Part shown: piece by piece, positions 11,039 to 22,989 of the stretch | Layout of the letters: every line of letters begins with the position of its first letter | Position numbering within the stretch: the stretch's first letter is position 1 | NCBI GenBank assembly: GCA_030549775.1 | Contig: CM060171.1 | Span: forward strand, 57,842,360-57,906,359 | Length of the DNA: 64,000 nucleotides | Direction: 5' to 3' | From: Tamarix chinensis | Taxonomy: Eukaryota; Streptophyta; Magnoliopsida; Caryophyllales; Tamaricaceae | Translations under genes and position numbers: made by a program | Notes under the pieces: model-generated | Seen by the model: only the letters and a program-made list of their open reading frames with translations | Told to the model about the DNA's origin: nothing | Databases searched by the model: none

Positions 11039-11102
11039 TGATGTGGTTTTTATCAAAGTAATCGAAGGTTGGATCAAAATTTTTATTAGAAGCTTTCACC
11101 CA
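11039..11102 (-). repeat. 5' LTR remnant of the nested CRM-like element
   Basis: The plus strand starts tgatgtggtttttatcaaag and aligns with the reverse complement of the last about 65 bases of the solo LTR ending at 40164. Similarity fades at about 11102, after which the CACTA reading begins, so over 800 bp of this LTR are lost. Confidence 0.72.
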
Positions 11103-11119
11103 TGATCTAATGAAAAAGA

Positions 11120-12245
11120 AAAGAAGTAAATTTATTGGTAGAGATCTAATTATTATTGATTTTCCTTTTGAGTATGTTAGGAGAGAGGATTCTATTTACA
11201 TGATATCGGTGGAGGTTATTAAAGAAATTCATAAGCATGAATGGATGTCAATAATGAGTGTTGTTGTATATGTTAAGTAAGTATTATTTCATATCATATA
11301 TTTTAAAACTTTTCATTTATTTGCATAATTTTATGACCTCTTATATATGTATGTATGTATGTATGTAAGTATGTATAAGTTATTAATTAAAAATAAATAT
11401 GTTTTATTATTGCCATCCATAGGTTGGCTACTACTTGTGTTGCAGCAAAGGGGATGTTCTCTTCTATTATATTTGTGTGTCCATACTACATATCTGATTG
11501 TACTAAAAAAAAGCAAGGGTAGACACATGAACTATGTAGGAGATCATATATTAAGTGAGGGGTACAACATCAAGGTTTACCTCATATATCTCCTCGCAAA
11601 TGAAAATTTGGTTTTATACGCTGTCCATCCTGATCAAAACAAATTATATGTATTTGATTCCCTATGAAATTACTCCATTCCATTCATTGTCGTTCGTTCT
11701 AAAGGGAAAAATCTAATAGATATGTTAGTATAATTTTTACTTCATTAGTTTATTAATGTATATATTAATTTTTTGAGGTACATAAATTTATAATATTTTA
11801 TATCAACTTTATTTAATAGGGCACTATAGATGACATATATAAGGAGAGGCAAAAATTGTGTTCCAGATCCAGGAAATCTTAAGTATGAGCCTATAATGGT
11901 GTACAAACATAAAAGAATTTTGTCTTTTATTCAATTCCAATTAATATATAATAGCACAAAAAAATAATTAAATTTATTTCATAGTGCCCACAATAGAAAA
12001 ATGGTAAGGATTATGGATACTATATTTGTAGATCATTGGATCTTATATTCAAGACCAAATCTATGAACATATATCCATGCCATGTATGTGTCTTTTTCCA
12101 TATTTTTTCATTTATTAATGCATGGAATATTAATTACTAACTAAATGAGCTAATCATATAAATTTGTAGTTTTCATTGGTGGATATGCACGTTTTGATGA
12201 AGTTAGAGATGAATGGGCTAAGTTCATGTACTCACACACTTAGTA
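11120..12245 (+). pseudogene. Ulp1-like cysteine protease region of the CACTA element
   Basis: From about 11120 the reading FEYVRREDSIYM, EIHKHEWMSIMSVVVYVK resembles the segment preceding the C48/Ulp1 domain encoded by many plant CACTA elements. A likely intron (donor near gtaagtatta, 11278) is followed by the frame ending at 11667 with NLVLYAVHPDQNKLYVFDSL, the strand that normally carries the catalytic His (HW replaced here by LV). Near 12180 FDEVRDEWAKFMY matches the family's C-terminal helix. Such proteases cleave SUMO-like conjugates; their role in transposition is unclear. Stops and the missing His make it inactive. Confidence 0.62.
11347..11376. repeat. (TATG)n microsatellite
   Basis: Seven tetranucleotide units with one interruption (taag) inside a probable intron of the Ulp1-like region. 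Confidence 0.85.
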
Positions 12246-12554
12246 TTAGGGATCTATGTACATATATGTTTCGGTTTGTATCTTATATGTGTTATGTTAT
12301 TTTATGCAATTGGATATGCACATGCATATATGCATGCGAGTGTTTATTAGATATTGATATATAACTAGGTTTTATGATCTATGAACTTTGATTTTTGAGT
12401 GTAGAGCTACCAACTTGTTGTATGCCTACTAATTTCCATATTCCTTGGAGGAATATCTCAAGAGTTATTGGTGTTATTTTACATATCATAGATTTGGTAA
12501 ATATTCGAACATATAACTATGTATGTGGGAGAGAAAAAGGCTACACAATTTATA

Positions 12555-12806
12555 AAAAAGCACTTACTTTTAATAACAATTTTGGTTAAAACAATACTTA
12601 AAACCATTTTTTAATAACATTTATAAGAAAATATCATTAGCAAAACTATTTGTTTTAATAAATTTTTTAACCAAAACCATTATTAAATCATGCATTTTAA
12701 ACTAAAATTTTGAACTATTATAAAAGTTTTAATAATATGTGATTCATTAACGGTTAATAGACATTATTAAAACCCTTTAAAAATCATTATCAAAAATATT
12801 TTCTAT
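12555..12806. repeat. Right subterminal repeat cluster and end of the CACTA element
   Basis: Repeated ttaataaca, aaccattatta and taaaaccatt words in both orientations mirror those at 2840-3110. The block ends in ttctatggcggtg, taken as the decayed terminal repeat. Next to it begins gag sequence of a Del-like element. Confidence 0.6.
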
Positions 12807-12845
12807 GGCGGTGAATTGAGAGTACCATTGAAAGATTTAATTCAC

Positions 12846-13926
12846 TTAGAATGGAGATTCGATGGTATGCTAGAAGAAGATGCATTAGCATCGATCACTT
12901 ACTCATTTTCTCCACCTAGAGTGGTTGAAAGGGTTGCTCTAAGCATCAGATTCTGCTAAACCAACTGTTGCTAGGACCCATGAATTCTTCCACAGGGTGC
13001 ACTATAGCACTCAAAGCTCCTATGCCCAAGCTTACCATTTTCGCGGCACTGAAATAGCTTTCCCATGCAGTCCTTGTCTAGGTGCTCTCTTCTGCAATGA
13101 CGAAAATGGTTGTGCTAGACTAGTCTCTTGCTAGCCTTGCCATGGGAAGTATTCTGACTCTTCTGGTATCAAACCCTAGCTTGAGGTTGATGCTAAGCTC
13201 GTGAGACCTTGCTATTGGAATGCTGACTCTTTTCCCTAAGCTCCGACGGTTTTTTCTTCCTCTTACCCTAGATAGGGGCATACTCTTAGACCAAGGCATC
13301 ACCGACACACACTCTCCCATAAAACATAGTCAAGTTATGGGAAATGGCCACACCAACCATGCTTCGGATGTTAAAGTGGAGTCCTTTCTCAAACTGGAAG
13401 ACCATTGTAGCCTCCCTAGCTACTATGCTTGTGGTGAACCTTAGTAGCTCCTTGAAAAATGTGTAGTACTCTCGGACCAACAAGCTTCCTTATGTTAGCT
13501 CCATGAACTCCTTGAGCTTGGTCCTCTTGAGAGTCTCAGTGTAGAAGCATGTGCAGAGCGTAGTCTTGAAGTCTTCCCAAGATGCTGATCATCCTCCTTG
13601 AGCTCGGAAGTCTTCCCATCAAGGTTCGACTCGTCCTTAGAGGAAGTATGCTGTGGTGTTTGTCCTTTGCTCCTTAGGGCAGTTGAGTGCTCGAAGGTCC
13701 TATTGAAATCCTGTATCCATCCTTTTAGGATCACGTGGTCTTCTTTCCCATCATAGGTTAGAGGCCAATGTCGCGATACTCTATTGAGCCAATCCTCTCT
13801 GATACTCATCTGTGGGTGATATGAAGGCAGAGCAGGTTGAGGTTGAGACACTAGGGGATGTTGAGCTAACCACATTAATGTATAGAATTCCCTTTTTAGA
13901 TTTTCAACACTTTCGTCTAGGGCCAT
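12846..13926 (-). pseudogene. Gag of a Del/Tekay-like element, broken
   Basis: Start ATG at 13926 (MALDESVENLKREF). Conserved stretches include REDWLNRVSRHWPLTYDGKE and VILKGWIQDFNRTFE, the same as REDWLDRVSCHQPLTYDEKE in the element at 38 kb. Later frames (13483-13286, 13320-13120) give VFQFEKGLHFNIRSMVG and RLARD. A degenerate zinc knuckle reads QCRENGKLGHRSFECY near 13050, with the second Cys changed to Asn. The reading can be followed past the knuckle to about 12846. Gag would assemble the particle; at least three frame breaks prevent that. Confidence 0.8.
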
Positions 13927-14176
13927 GTCAAGTTAGCTGTGAAACAAAAGTGGGTTAGAGAAGCTGTTATTTCGCAAGCTAAATGAACCATGCCAATGGT
14001 CACTTAATATACCTAGATCTGAACTCACAAGAGTAATTCGGGTTAAAAAAAAATGAGAAAGGAAGGGAAGACTCACTTAAAACCATTTAAAACTTGAAAA
14101 GTTCTTGCAAGATACTCAAATACTAACTTGTAGTATTAGCTCAAAATATTTAAAACCGAAAAGGATTTTTGAAAAT

Positions 14177-14188
14177 ATTCTGATACCA
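14177..14188 (-). other. Primer-binding site of the Del-like fragment
   Basis: The minus strand reads tggtatcagaat three bases inside the LTR end at 14192. The first nine bases fit the initiator methionine tRNA complement tggtatcagagc; the last three do not. Confidence 0.72.
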
Positions 14189-14191
14189 ACT

Positions 14192-17100
14192 TGTAACACC
14201 CTAAAAATTCACTATAGACAAATTTTATTTTATTAAAATTGAGCGAAAGCAAAAAAATTAAATTTTGGGAATACTACCGCCACAATTAGTACCAGACTAA
14301 TTTCCTTCTTACATTCCAGTACCAAGTGCTAAGTCTTAAAAAAAGAAAGAGGACACTTTTTACACCAAACTAAGTTATAAAACTAAATTTGAGTTACGCA
14401 TTAATAGCATTAAGAAAGGTAAAACCCACTATTAGTGGTTACAAGAACATAAAATCATTTAACAAGGAAATATGAAAGTATAAAAGATAAATTCAAAAAC
14501 TTCTCGGAAGTCCTTATGCTCTTACCTGAAAAGAAATTGAATAGCACCTACGGGCTAACCTACATGGGACATTACCCATTGAATAGGTAGGGCCCACAAA
14601 GGAACCCTTTAGTACTATAGTACTGAGTAACCCTTTATACAAGACTAAAAGGCAAAGTCTGGTTGTAACACATCATACAACATAATAACAATAACATACA
14701 CAACGCATAGAAATAAACCCAACAAATATTAAGAATTTTATTTCGCAAAGTCCATTTACTTAGCATTTCTATCACTTGCCATGGGAGACAAGCATCAAGG
14801 CCATAGTTGTACTAAAAAAATAGATTATAACGGTGAAATCAACATTATTTGGTCTTAAGCCATTAATTAAATATTATTCAATATCATCTCTCGAATTGTT
14901 TCCACATGAGTACGAGAACCCCACTATTATAATTGGTGGATCAGAAATACACTCTAGGGCAGAGCTCTCCTAGCCACTATTATTTATTGGTGGATCAGTC
15001 TCTAAGGAAAAATTCTCTTAACATTATTCTCACAAGTGAATAGATCTGGTCCCGACTCACATGATGTTCCACTATAAGTGATTAGTATCTTTCCCATGAT
15101 ATATTATCATTTAAGGTTTGTTTTATTCAGCTCGGGATCCCCCACAATTATAGCTGGTGGATCAAAAATATACTCTAGGATAGAACGCTCCTAGCCATTA
15201 TTATTTTCCAGTAGATTAGTCTCTAGAGAAATAGGCTCATAGCCATTATTCTTACTGGCAAATCGGTCTGAGCCCGTCTCAATAATCTTTCACTTTGAAT
15301 GTTTTGTATCTTTCCATTTATTTAACACATCAATTCAACATTTATTTAACTCAAGGGAGAGATCACAAACCCAAAGGCGCAAAGGACACTAGTTATATTG
15401 GCTCATATAAGCAACGTAGTATCCCTCCAACCATCAACCTAGGGATGCAAAGGTACCCCAATCACACCGGTGTACGAGGACACACAATACCTTAATAATA
15501 AGGAGACCTAATCCATAAGTATGCATACCCTCTTAGTAGGTTTTTAGAGCTAAATAGCATAAGATATAGGGCCTAGATGGGGTACTAAGGCACACCAGTA
15601 GATTCGAAAATATTCGTGGGCTAAACCACGTCTTCAGGGTAGCAACCCCTAAAGAGCTACCATTGCCGATCTCGAGGTATTCCACTTTAATTATTAGTGT
15701 CTTAATTAAGGTAACCATGAGAAGCACAAAAATCGTATACTTATTCAATTTTATTTGTTTCCATTATTATTAAGTAATATTGTCCATGTTAACTTAAGTA
15801 TCCGCTAAGTCTAACCTAGGTTCCAATTTTTATACTTAGACACCTTAGGTCAAAATGACCAAAATGCACCTAAGGCTAAGGCTTCCTCTTATCATCACAA
15901 AATTAATTTTCATTTACTCATATGCCATATTAGGTTATGATATCATAACTATACTACTTGTTTCGGAATCGAGTACTCTATACCAAAAGATCATTAAACA
16001 CATAAAGCCTAACATGTACTTCAAGCACATTCTATACACATTTCCATGCATAATTAACACTTAAGGCACCTCTTGTATGATTATGAAATTAACATCATAA
16101 CATACCCTTAGTTATCCATTCAACCCCATACCCTGCATTATTCTTATGATAAATATCAATTTACTAAAAATAAAATACCCTCATCCTTATAATATACCTA
16201 ATTATACTTAACCAAGTGATATTAAGGCCATAAACCTTTATTCTATTATTTAATACCCCTTATGACTTATTAGGAAGGTTTATTAGATCAATTGCCATGT
16301 TATATCAATTTTCTGATTTACCCTTTATGACTTATTAGGAAGGTTCATTAGATCAATTGCCGTGTTATATCAATTTGCCTATTTACCCCTTCTTACTTAC
16401 AAAATTACTAAATTACCTCTCTTGCTTGCCTGTTTACTACAATGCCCTTTTACTTGACAAATTACCCTTCATACTTGTATAGTTACCAAAATACCCTTTA
16501 TACTTATTAAGTTACAAAATTACCCCTCATACTTGTATAATTACCAAAATACCCTTCATACTTGTAAAATTACCAAATTACCCTTCATAGTTATTAAATT
16601 ACCATTTTTCCTTTATGAAATTACTAAATTACCTTTTGTACTTATTAATTTACCAAGATACACTTTTTATTCCTTAAATTATGAAGTTACCCTTCTTACA
16701 TATTAATTTACCAAAATACAAGATACACTTTTTATTCCTTAAATTATGAAGTTACCCTTCTTACATATTAATTTAACAAAATACCCTTTTTATTCATTAA
16801 ATTACCAAATTATCCCTTTCTCATACTAAATACCATTCTTACTTATTAAATTATCATATTACATTTTTTATTCATAAAATTACCAAGTTACCCCTTCTTA
16901 TGCCAAAATTTTCAAAATACCCTTACACATAAAGTGTTAATACGTATGGTCTACATGCATCATCTAACACCACCAACCATTATTATTCAATATTAATACC
17001 CATTATCAGCTACTATGCATACTTATTTAGGCCACACCCTATGTACAAGTAAAATTACAAAAATTCCCCTAGGGCTCATATTAGCATTATCTCCACTACA

Positions 17101-18998
17101 AATGTCCATATTTACTTATCATGACATACACATATATCTAATATAATTATTAACAACAAGGGTCCTTTCTTAGCCATCATTTCTACACATGACACATTTC
17201 ATAATATAACATGCTTTAAATTCCAACTTCTAACATACATTAAAAATCATGATATGCTTAGCATCACATAATATGCACATAGACATATTCCCAAAACCAT
17301 AATATGTTGGCATACGTATATCCACACATTTTAGTAGGGTATAATAGTTACCTTATTTCCAAAAATAACTAAACTTTATCGGTACCCCAGTTAAAATTTT
17401 AAGCTTTAATTAGTAAAAATGTATACTTATAAATATTATCATAACTAACATATTAGTAGTATAAAATTAAAAGAATAGATTTTTAATAATTTTTTTTATT
17501 AAATACACATTAATACTAACTATGTTATACCTCAAAACTTGTTTAAATAAACTTATAAGGTGCAGCAAGACTAATGCTGCATGTGCGAAAGGGAAGGGGA
17601 GAAATGGGTGAGTAAGGGTGGAAGGTGGTAGATGAAGGGAGAGAAAAGGGTCTTGTTGGTGATTTTTAGAGGGGAGTAGGGGTAGTGGTTGGGTGCAGGA
17701 GGGGTGGCATGGTGTAGGTGGTGGTCAGGGGTTGGAGAGGTGTGGCTTAGGGCAGTAGAGATGGTGGTAACAAGGCTAGAAATGAGGCATGAAGGGAGGG
17801 AGAGGAAGATGAAGGAAGGAAAAAGAAGAGGAGAAATAAGGGGGCTATAGGGGGGGATCTCGGTTGGCTAAGGTAGGGAGGTGGTAGGTGAGGTGTCAGG
17901 TTGTCAAGGGGTGGCTTCGGTGGTGGTGGGTAAGGGGGGATGGTGGTGCAAGGTGGTGGTGTAGGGTAGAGGTTGAGAAGGAGAAGAAAAGAAAAAGGAA
18001 GAGAAAGATGGGTTGTAGGGGCTAGTGGTGGTGCAAGGAGGGAGAAGGGGAGGAAAGGGAGTTGGTGTGGTGGTTAGTTGGGCGGCAGGGATGGTGGCTA
18101 AGGGTGTTAAAGAAAATATAGGGAAGAAGGAGAAGCTCAAGGGAAAGAAGATACGGTAAAGAAAAAGGAAATAAGGAGAAGACAGGAAGAGGGAAACGAG
18201 GGATGTAGGGGAACAAGGTTAGGTGGCTGCAGGTTGGGTAGGGTGGTAGGGAAGGGAAAAGAGGAAAAGGGGAAAGAAAAAGAGGTATACGAGGGGTGTA
18301 GAGAGGTGTGTAGGGTCAAAAATGGAAGGGAAAGGGACAAGAAATAGAGAGGGCAGGCTGGGTTGCAATGGTAGGTGTAAAAGTAGGGGAAGTTGTAGGG
18401 GAGTAGGTGTAGCATGACTTGGCTAGACATGCAGGGGGTAGAAGAAAGAAGAATTTGAGAGGGGGAGACAGGTAGGCTAGTCAAGCGGGGAAAAAAAGAA
18501 GAAAAGAAAGGAGGGGGTAGCGCTGGATGATGAGGAGGGAGAGAGGCCAACGACTTTATGGGGGTGAGAAAGGAGGAAGTAGGCCGGTGAGCCTAAGGAA
18601 AGAAAGGAAGGAAAAAGAAGGAAAAAGAAGGAAAAAGGAGAAATAAAAAAGAAAAAAGAAAAGGAAAATAAAGGAAAATAAAATTAAAATAATTTTTAGA
18701 ATTAGGGTTAGAAATTATTTTAATAAATTAATTTATTTAAAATTTAAGGTATTAACGTAAGAGGATAATTTTAGTAAAGTATGGTTTGGGAGTTTATTTT
18801 AATAGAAAGATGGGAGTTTATTTAAATAGAAAGAGTATGATAAAAAAGTAAAATATTTATTTTTAATTTATTAAATAATCATATCTATTCTTATGAATCA
18901 AAAGTCTACAAAATAATTAAATTAATAATTTAAGATTAAATCATCCCAAATAAGGTTTAATCATTAAATCCTCTATTTTACAATTTTGTGGTATTATA
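14192..18998 (-). repeat. Giant LTR (4.8 kb) of the Del-like fragment
   Basis: Its end at 14192 (plus strand tgtaacacc) adjoins the PBS; its start at 18998 (...gtggtattata) corresponds to the start of the LTR at 40225. Internal landmarks in the sense direction: AT-rich start, pyrimidine-rich block (RC of about 17580-18670), degenerate arrays of alternating ggtaatttagtaattt type (RC of about 16250-16930), and five CCAC...GTGG repeats (RC of about 14920-15275). The LTR lengths differ by under 200 bp from the copy at 40225-44862. Open frames in the pyrimidine-rich block are not credible genes. Confidence 0.78.
17580..18670. repeat. Purine-rich low-complexity block inside the giant LTR
   Basis: About 1.1 kb almost free of C-to-T balance, dominated by ggtggtgg, gaagga and aaagaaaa words. 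The reverse complement parallels the pyrimidine-rich block at about 40530-41750 of the sense copy, and a similar block occurs at about 55530-56680 in the third element. Confidence 0.75.
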
Positions 18999-19092
18999 AT
19001 TTCCATCTAGGATAGTGGAGTAGGCATATTAAATTGTCTCTTAATTCATAAGACTTGTTATTGTTTTCCTTCATATAATACCTTAGGGACAT
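18999..19092. other. Short spacer between LTR and LINE fragment
   Basis: No recognisable feature; probably LINE-derived sequence beyond the readable frame. Confidence 0.4.
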
Positions 19093-19413
19093 CTACATTT
19101 CTCTTCTACCATAAATTAAAATCAATTGATCATGAAAAAGAAGAATGTTATCTCGAGTCATCCTTGCTCTAATAAATGCTAATTGAGCATCACCTATGAA
19201 GTGGATTAGTATAGGTTGAAAAATTTCCCCAAGTACTTTAGATATTAAATTTTCTAATATAGAGCAACGAGATATTAGCATGAAATTTTCCAATTTACAT
19301 GGAGAGTCCACCTTAATTAGACAGAACAAAAATATAGTAGAATTAATTTTTGACGAGAAATTGGTAATATGAAAAGACCTTGCCACAAAATACAATATGT
19401 CATCTTGAACCAT
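19093..19413 (-). pseudogene. LINE (non-LTR) reverse transcriptase fragment
   Basis: The minus frame contains ISKVLGEIFQPILIHFIGDAQ, AFIRARMTRDNILLFHDQLI, the pattern I-x-K-x-L-x-x-R-L...P-x-I-x-x-x-Q-x-A-F-I-x-G-R-x-I-x-D-N-I-L found in plant L1-type RT before the first catalytic motif. Gly of the G-R pair is Ala here. Only about 100 residues are preserved, squeezed between a Del LTR end at 18998 and another LTR start at 19443. It is a relic; no active site remains. Confidence 0.7.
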
Positions 19414-19442
19414 GTATCATGCATGATTGAAGAAACCATATG

Positions 19443-22400
19443 TGTAACAATCTAAAAAAAATAAGAGTATGATCTTGAGATAAATAATAATAAATAAGAT
19501 ATTAACTATATAAAGTGAAAGATTATATGAGTTTGGACCAAGCTATTATGTTTGATCCATTAAAGCCACCACTTGGGTGTTTAGAGGTAACACAAAACTC
19601 ACACAAGGCATAAAAGCTACAAATTGGGTGTTTAAGGATGACACTAAACTAAAAAAAAGCAAGTTTCAAATACTATCATATTGGTTCATAATAAATTAGG
19701 TAAATCATGGTGACTTTCATTAGAATTGGTAGACAAAATCACTAAAATTTTTTCTCCTTTTGTGATCGGTCAAATTTCCATGTGGTTTGATTGCAAAATA
19801 ATCTGAAAAGCTTTTGATTTTATTTCTAACTCTTTTTTATCCTCTTTCCCCCATTTTTTTGACAAATTAAATTGACCTTGTGCATCAAAACACCTATTGT
19901 ATGTGCCTTTTTAGGTTAACTAATTTCAGATTCAAATTTCCCTTTAAAGTGCATGCCACTATTGAACTATTGAGGGTTTTCAATAAGGAATTCATGTGGT
20001 TATTAATTCCTTGAAGCCATCCTCCCAAAACCCTAGCCCTATTTTCTCTCTTTTCCTATGTTTTTTTCTCTAAGTAATGAAAACCTCTCTACATAACTCA
20101 CTTCCTCTCCTTTTAAAAAAAGTGTCGTATCTCTTTGCTCTCCATCTTTTTACTCTTCACTCCTTCTAGCTCTCTTTTAGTTTCTTCTAAATAAGAAAGT
20201 GTCTAATTCAAGAAAGGCTGAGGATTGGAGTTTTGCTCTTATTTTCATTAAAAGGTTGAGTTATTTTTTTCTTTGAGATTAAACATATATTTAAACTTGT
20301 TTTTAAGAATTTTTCTAATTTTTAGTTGGTTTTTAAGGTTCTCAAAGGGTTAGGGAATATTTTTTCAATATCCCATATTTTTTTTTATGATTTATAGAAT
20401 GGAAAATTATGGTGTTTAATAAAAATTGATAATGTTTGATCTTGATTTGGAACTATAATTAGTTTTGAGGTAAAGATGGATTTGAATAAAGGTTTTAGGT
20501 GGACCAATCATTGGGTTCATTCTTTTAGGTAAGGAAATTTTGTTCGACTGAATTAATTGATTGGTTGACTAAACTAATTGACTGGCTTGTTAGGCTGAGT
20601 ATTTTTTGGTGCTTGATTTTTCTAGGAAATTTCTTCATCAAAATAGAACCTTGATAATCCAATTCCAAAATATTCTTGATTAATACTTAACCTCTTTTTT
20701 TTTTAATTATTTATTCCACTTTATTTGCTACCTCAAATAGATTCAAAGGCTCAATTTTGAAAATTAACTGAGAGGATGACATAACTCTTGTCTTCTTTCA
20801 CCTTTCTCCTCTACAGACCTCTAGAAACATGCGTCAATTTCCAAAATTCCCTTGATTGGATAGAAGATTCATTTCCATACCAATGTTTCATTGTCCTTCT
20901 TGTGTTTGATATTTTCTAAATGAATTCGGCCTAAATTTTCTAGAAAATTACTATTTGAGCTTTGAGATAAAATTCCTAGGGGTAGGGTTATAAATGAGTT
21001 GTCATGTAGCATTGTTCTTCCTTGCACTTTACAATCTTGTAATCCCTTGCCATTTCTTTGTACCTTAAAGATCTTCAACCATCATCAACTTCATGAATTT
21101 CTTGCAAACATACACAATACTTGCAAGAAGAATGGCTTGGCAAAACATTAGAAGTATATGAATTTTCAAGCATAGTTGGTTCTATCTCCATTTATGTTAA
21201 TTCCTTTTGATCTCCATCATTAGAAAATGAAGATTGAGAGTTTTCAAGAAATGCTCCTACATCATAATTATTTTACTTATGTGGTTATATGGTTAAGATA
21301 TCACTTATGATACTATAACTGGACAAGTAGTGGAAATGTGAGGTCCTCAAATGTGGAAAATGATGGGCATGATGTATGTTGGCCTAAGATGTGTATATAT
21401 ATATTTTATAAAATATTAAATAATTAAAGGGAAAATTTTTTAATTAGGCCTTCAATTATACAACTCTCAGAGTAGCTGACCTAGGGGTAGGGTTATAAAT
21501 GAGGTGAGCTAGCTAGCAAGATTTTGTGGTAAATAAGATAATCTCATGATCCTTTACACTATAAATGAGCTTATATTAAAAATTTTCATGCATAAGATAA
21601 TCTCATTTAGCTAAATATATGAATTAAGTCGAGCTCAAAAATGATACAAGCTTGCTTTATTTATTTACAACCCTACCTAAGGGTAGCTAACATATGCCCT
21701 TACAAGCTTTCCAAAACTTAAAGGTTAGGATATATAGAGATGGGATGGTTGGGGCTATGTTTCCTATCTTATTAGTCAGGTCTTTTTTTCTTTTTTTTTT
21801 TCAATTGTTGGTTGGGAATTTATTTCCTATGGTGCTACCATAACTAGTTTCATGGGGAGAACTTAGCTGTCTTGTCCATTGTTATTAAATAAATATGGAT
21901 TATGTGACCATGTTTACTGTAGATAATAATGGGAAGTCCTAATGATTCCTTTGATGGTATTGTACACTCTATGTGCTTTCTACTAAGCTATGTATTTCTT
22001 ATAAGATCCATGATATTTCCTTAAAGTGTACGACATGAATGACATTAGTGAGATACAATGTACTAACTTACTCATGAACCTTATCCATATGATCCTTGTA
22101 TGCATTTAGTGATAATGTGTAACTAAGAAAATAATTGATCCACTATATGTTTATAATATGTATTAGTGTAAACATGATAACCTATTCTACTTTGTAATGA
22201 GTTAAGTTGCCCTATAGTGTTGCATTTCCTCAAATGTAATCAATTATATTATAGGGTAACTTGGTTTAGTTAGTATGTATCATATTTATGTGTCTATTTG
22301 TTTAATAAACTACTTAATCCCATAAAAAAAATGACCTTGTGTAGGTAGGTGTAGTTGGCCACCAAATGCCCTTTGTTGCTTTAGATTATCAAAGAGAATT

Positions 22401-22748
22401 AGGCTATCTAGTATGGGACCGATCTTTGTATCATGTTTTATTTTCTCTTGGCTATTGAAACTCTTTGTATTTTACCACTTTTAGTAGATTTTTGTTTCTT
22501 AGTTGCGTTTTTGGGTTTGTAAAACTAAACTATATATACTAATGATATCTTTATGATCATTTTATTTACATTGGTTTTGAAATTTTTGGTATCACAACCT
22601 TGAATTTAGCATGATATGGATGGAGGAATGTGTATTTCATATTATCTACAATGATAACACTTTGATTTTACTAAGTAATTTTTGTTTTAGGTTTAGAAGA
22701 TTTTAAATGAAACACAAAACTTTGATAGCAAAAATTAGCGGTGTTACA
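19443..22748 (+). repeat. Probable 3.3-kb LTR of a decayed sense gypsy element
   Basis: Starts tgtaacaatctaaaa and ends gcggtgttaca, the same end rules as the Del-like LTRs in this window, and is followed by gag-pol remnants in the sense direction. The sequence three bases past the end (ttaatatcctaaa) could be a badly decayed PBS. No coding region is seen inside; there is a pyrimidine-rich stretch at about 20030-20200. A matching partner LTR downstream was not found. Confidence 0.5.
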
Positions 22749-22989
22749 AGTTAATATCCTAAAATTTTAAATTCTCACTCTAAAAAAATTACTTTGAATT
22801 GAAGAGTTTCAATGATTTTAAACTTACCTCAGAGTAAATAATTTTATGGTTAATTATTTACCTCAAACTAGCCTATGTGAAAGAGTGGAGGAATTAGGAG
22901 GAACTATTATCTTCCTTACAATGTGTTGTATCATGCGAGCCTTAGTGCTCAATTACCTTATTATTCTGAAATAGAGTTAGCTTTTAGGA

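Larger units (their letters stand above)
5648..11102 (-). mobile_element. Antisense CRM-like Ty3-gypsy retrotransposon nested in the CACTA element
   Basis: Reading right to left: 5' LTR remnant, PBS, gag, protease, RT, RNase H, integrase, C-terminal tail, 3' LTR remnant. Domain order with integrase last marks Ty3-gypsy. The C-terminal tail ending in a FNVGDLSPYY box and running into the LTR points to the CRM-like chromovirus branch. Both outer ends are trimmed: only the last 64 bp of the 5' LTR and the first about 432 bp of the 3' LTR remain, compared with the 876-bp solo LTR of the same family at 39289-40164. Each domain carries stops, so the copy is dead. Confidence 0.82.
2815..12806 (+). 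mobile_element. Degenerate CACTA (En/Spm-type) DNA transposon with nested gypsy insertion
   Basis: Support: transposase-associated domain at about 5020-5258 and TNP2-type transposase N-terminus at 5389-5648, a Ulp1-like protease region at about 11120-12245, and many degenerate copies of a short subterminal word (atggttttaata and its complement) at about 2840-3110 and 12555-12806. The right end ttctatggcggtg is a plausible decayed form of the family's terminal ...TTCTTGTAGTG; the left end near ccctactatgaaat is weaker. The catalytic part of the transposase is gone, replaced by an antisense gypsy element at about 5648-11102. Boundaries are therefore estimates. Insertion lies 1.2 kb downstream of the SHINE-type gene. 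Confidence 0.72.
12835..18998 (-). mobile_element. Antisense Del/Tekay-like gypsy fragment with a 4.8-kb LTR
   Basis: Right to left: a giant 5' LTR (18998 to 14192), PBS, leader, and a broken gag that ends close to the CACTA right end near 12835. Pol and the 3' LTR are not seen. The LTR start and end, PBS spacing and gag sequence match the sense element at 37286-44862, so both belong to one family. Gag resemblance to the element at 57.1-61.6 kb, which has a chromodomain, places it near Del/Tekay. Confidence 0.78.

Noticed and set aside
17904..18550. Minus-strand open frames, 137 codons and shorter
   Set aside because: Reverse-oriented counterpart of the same low-complexity LTR block; no domain.
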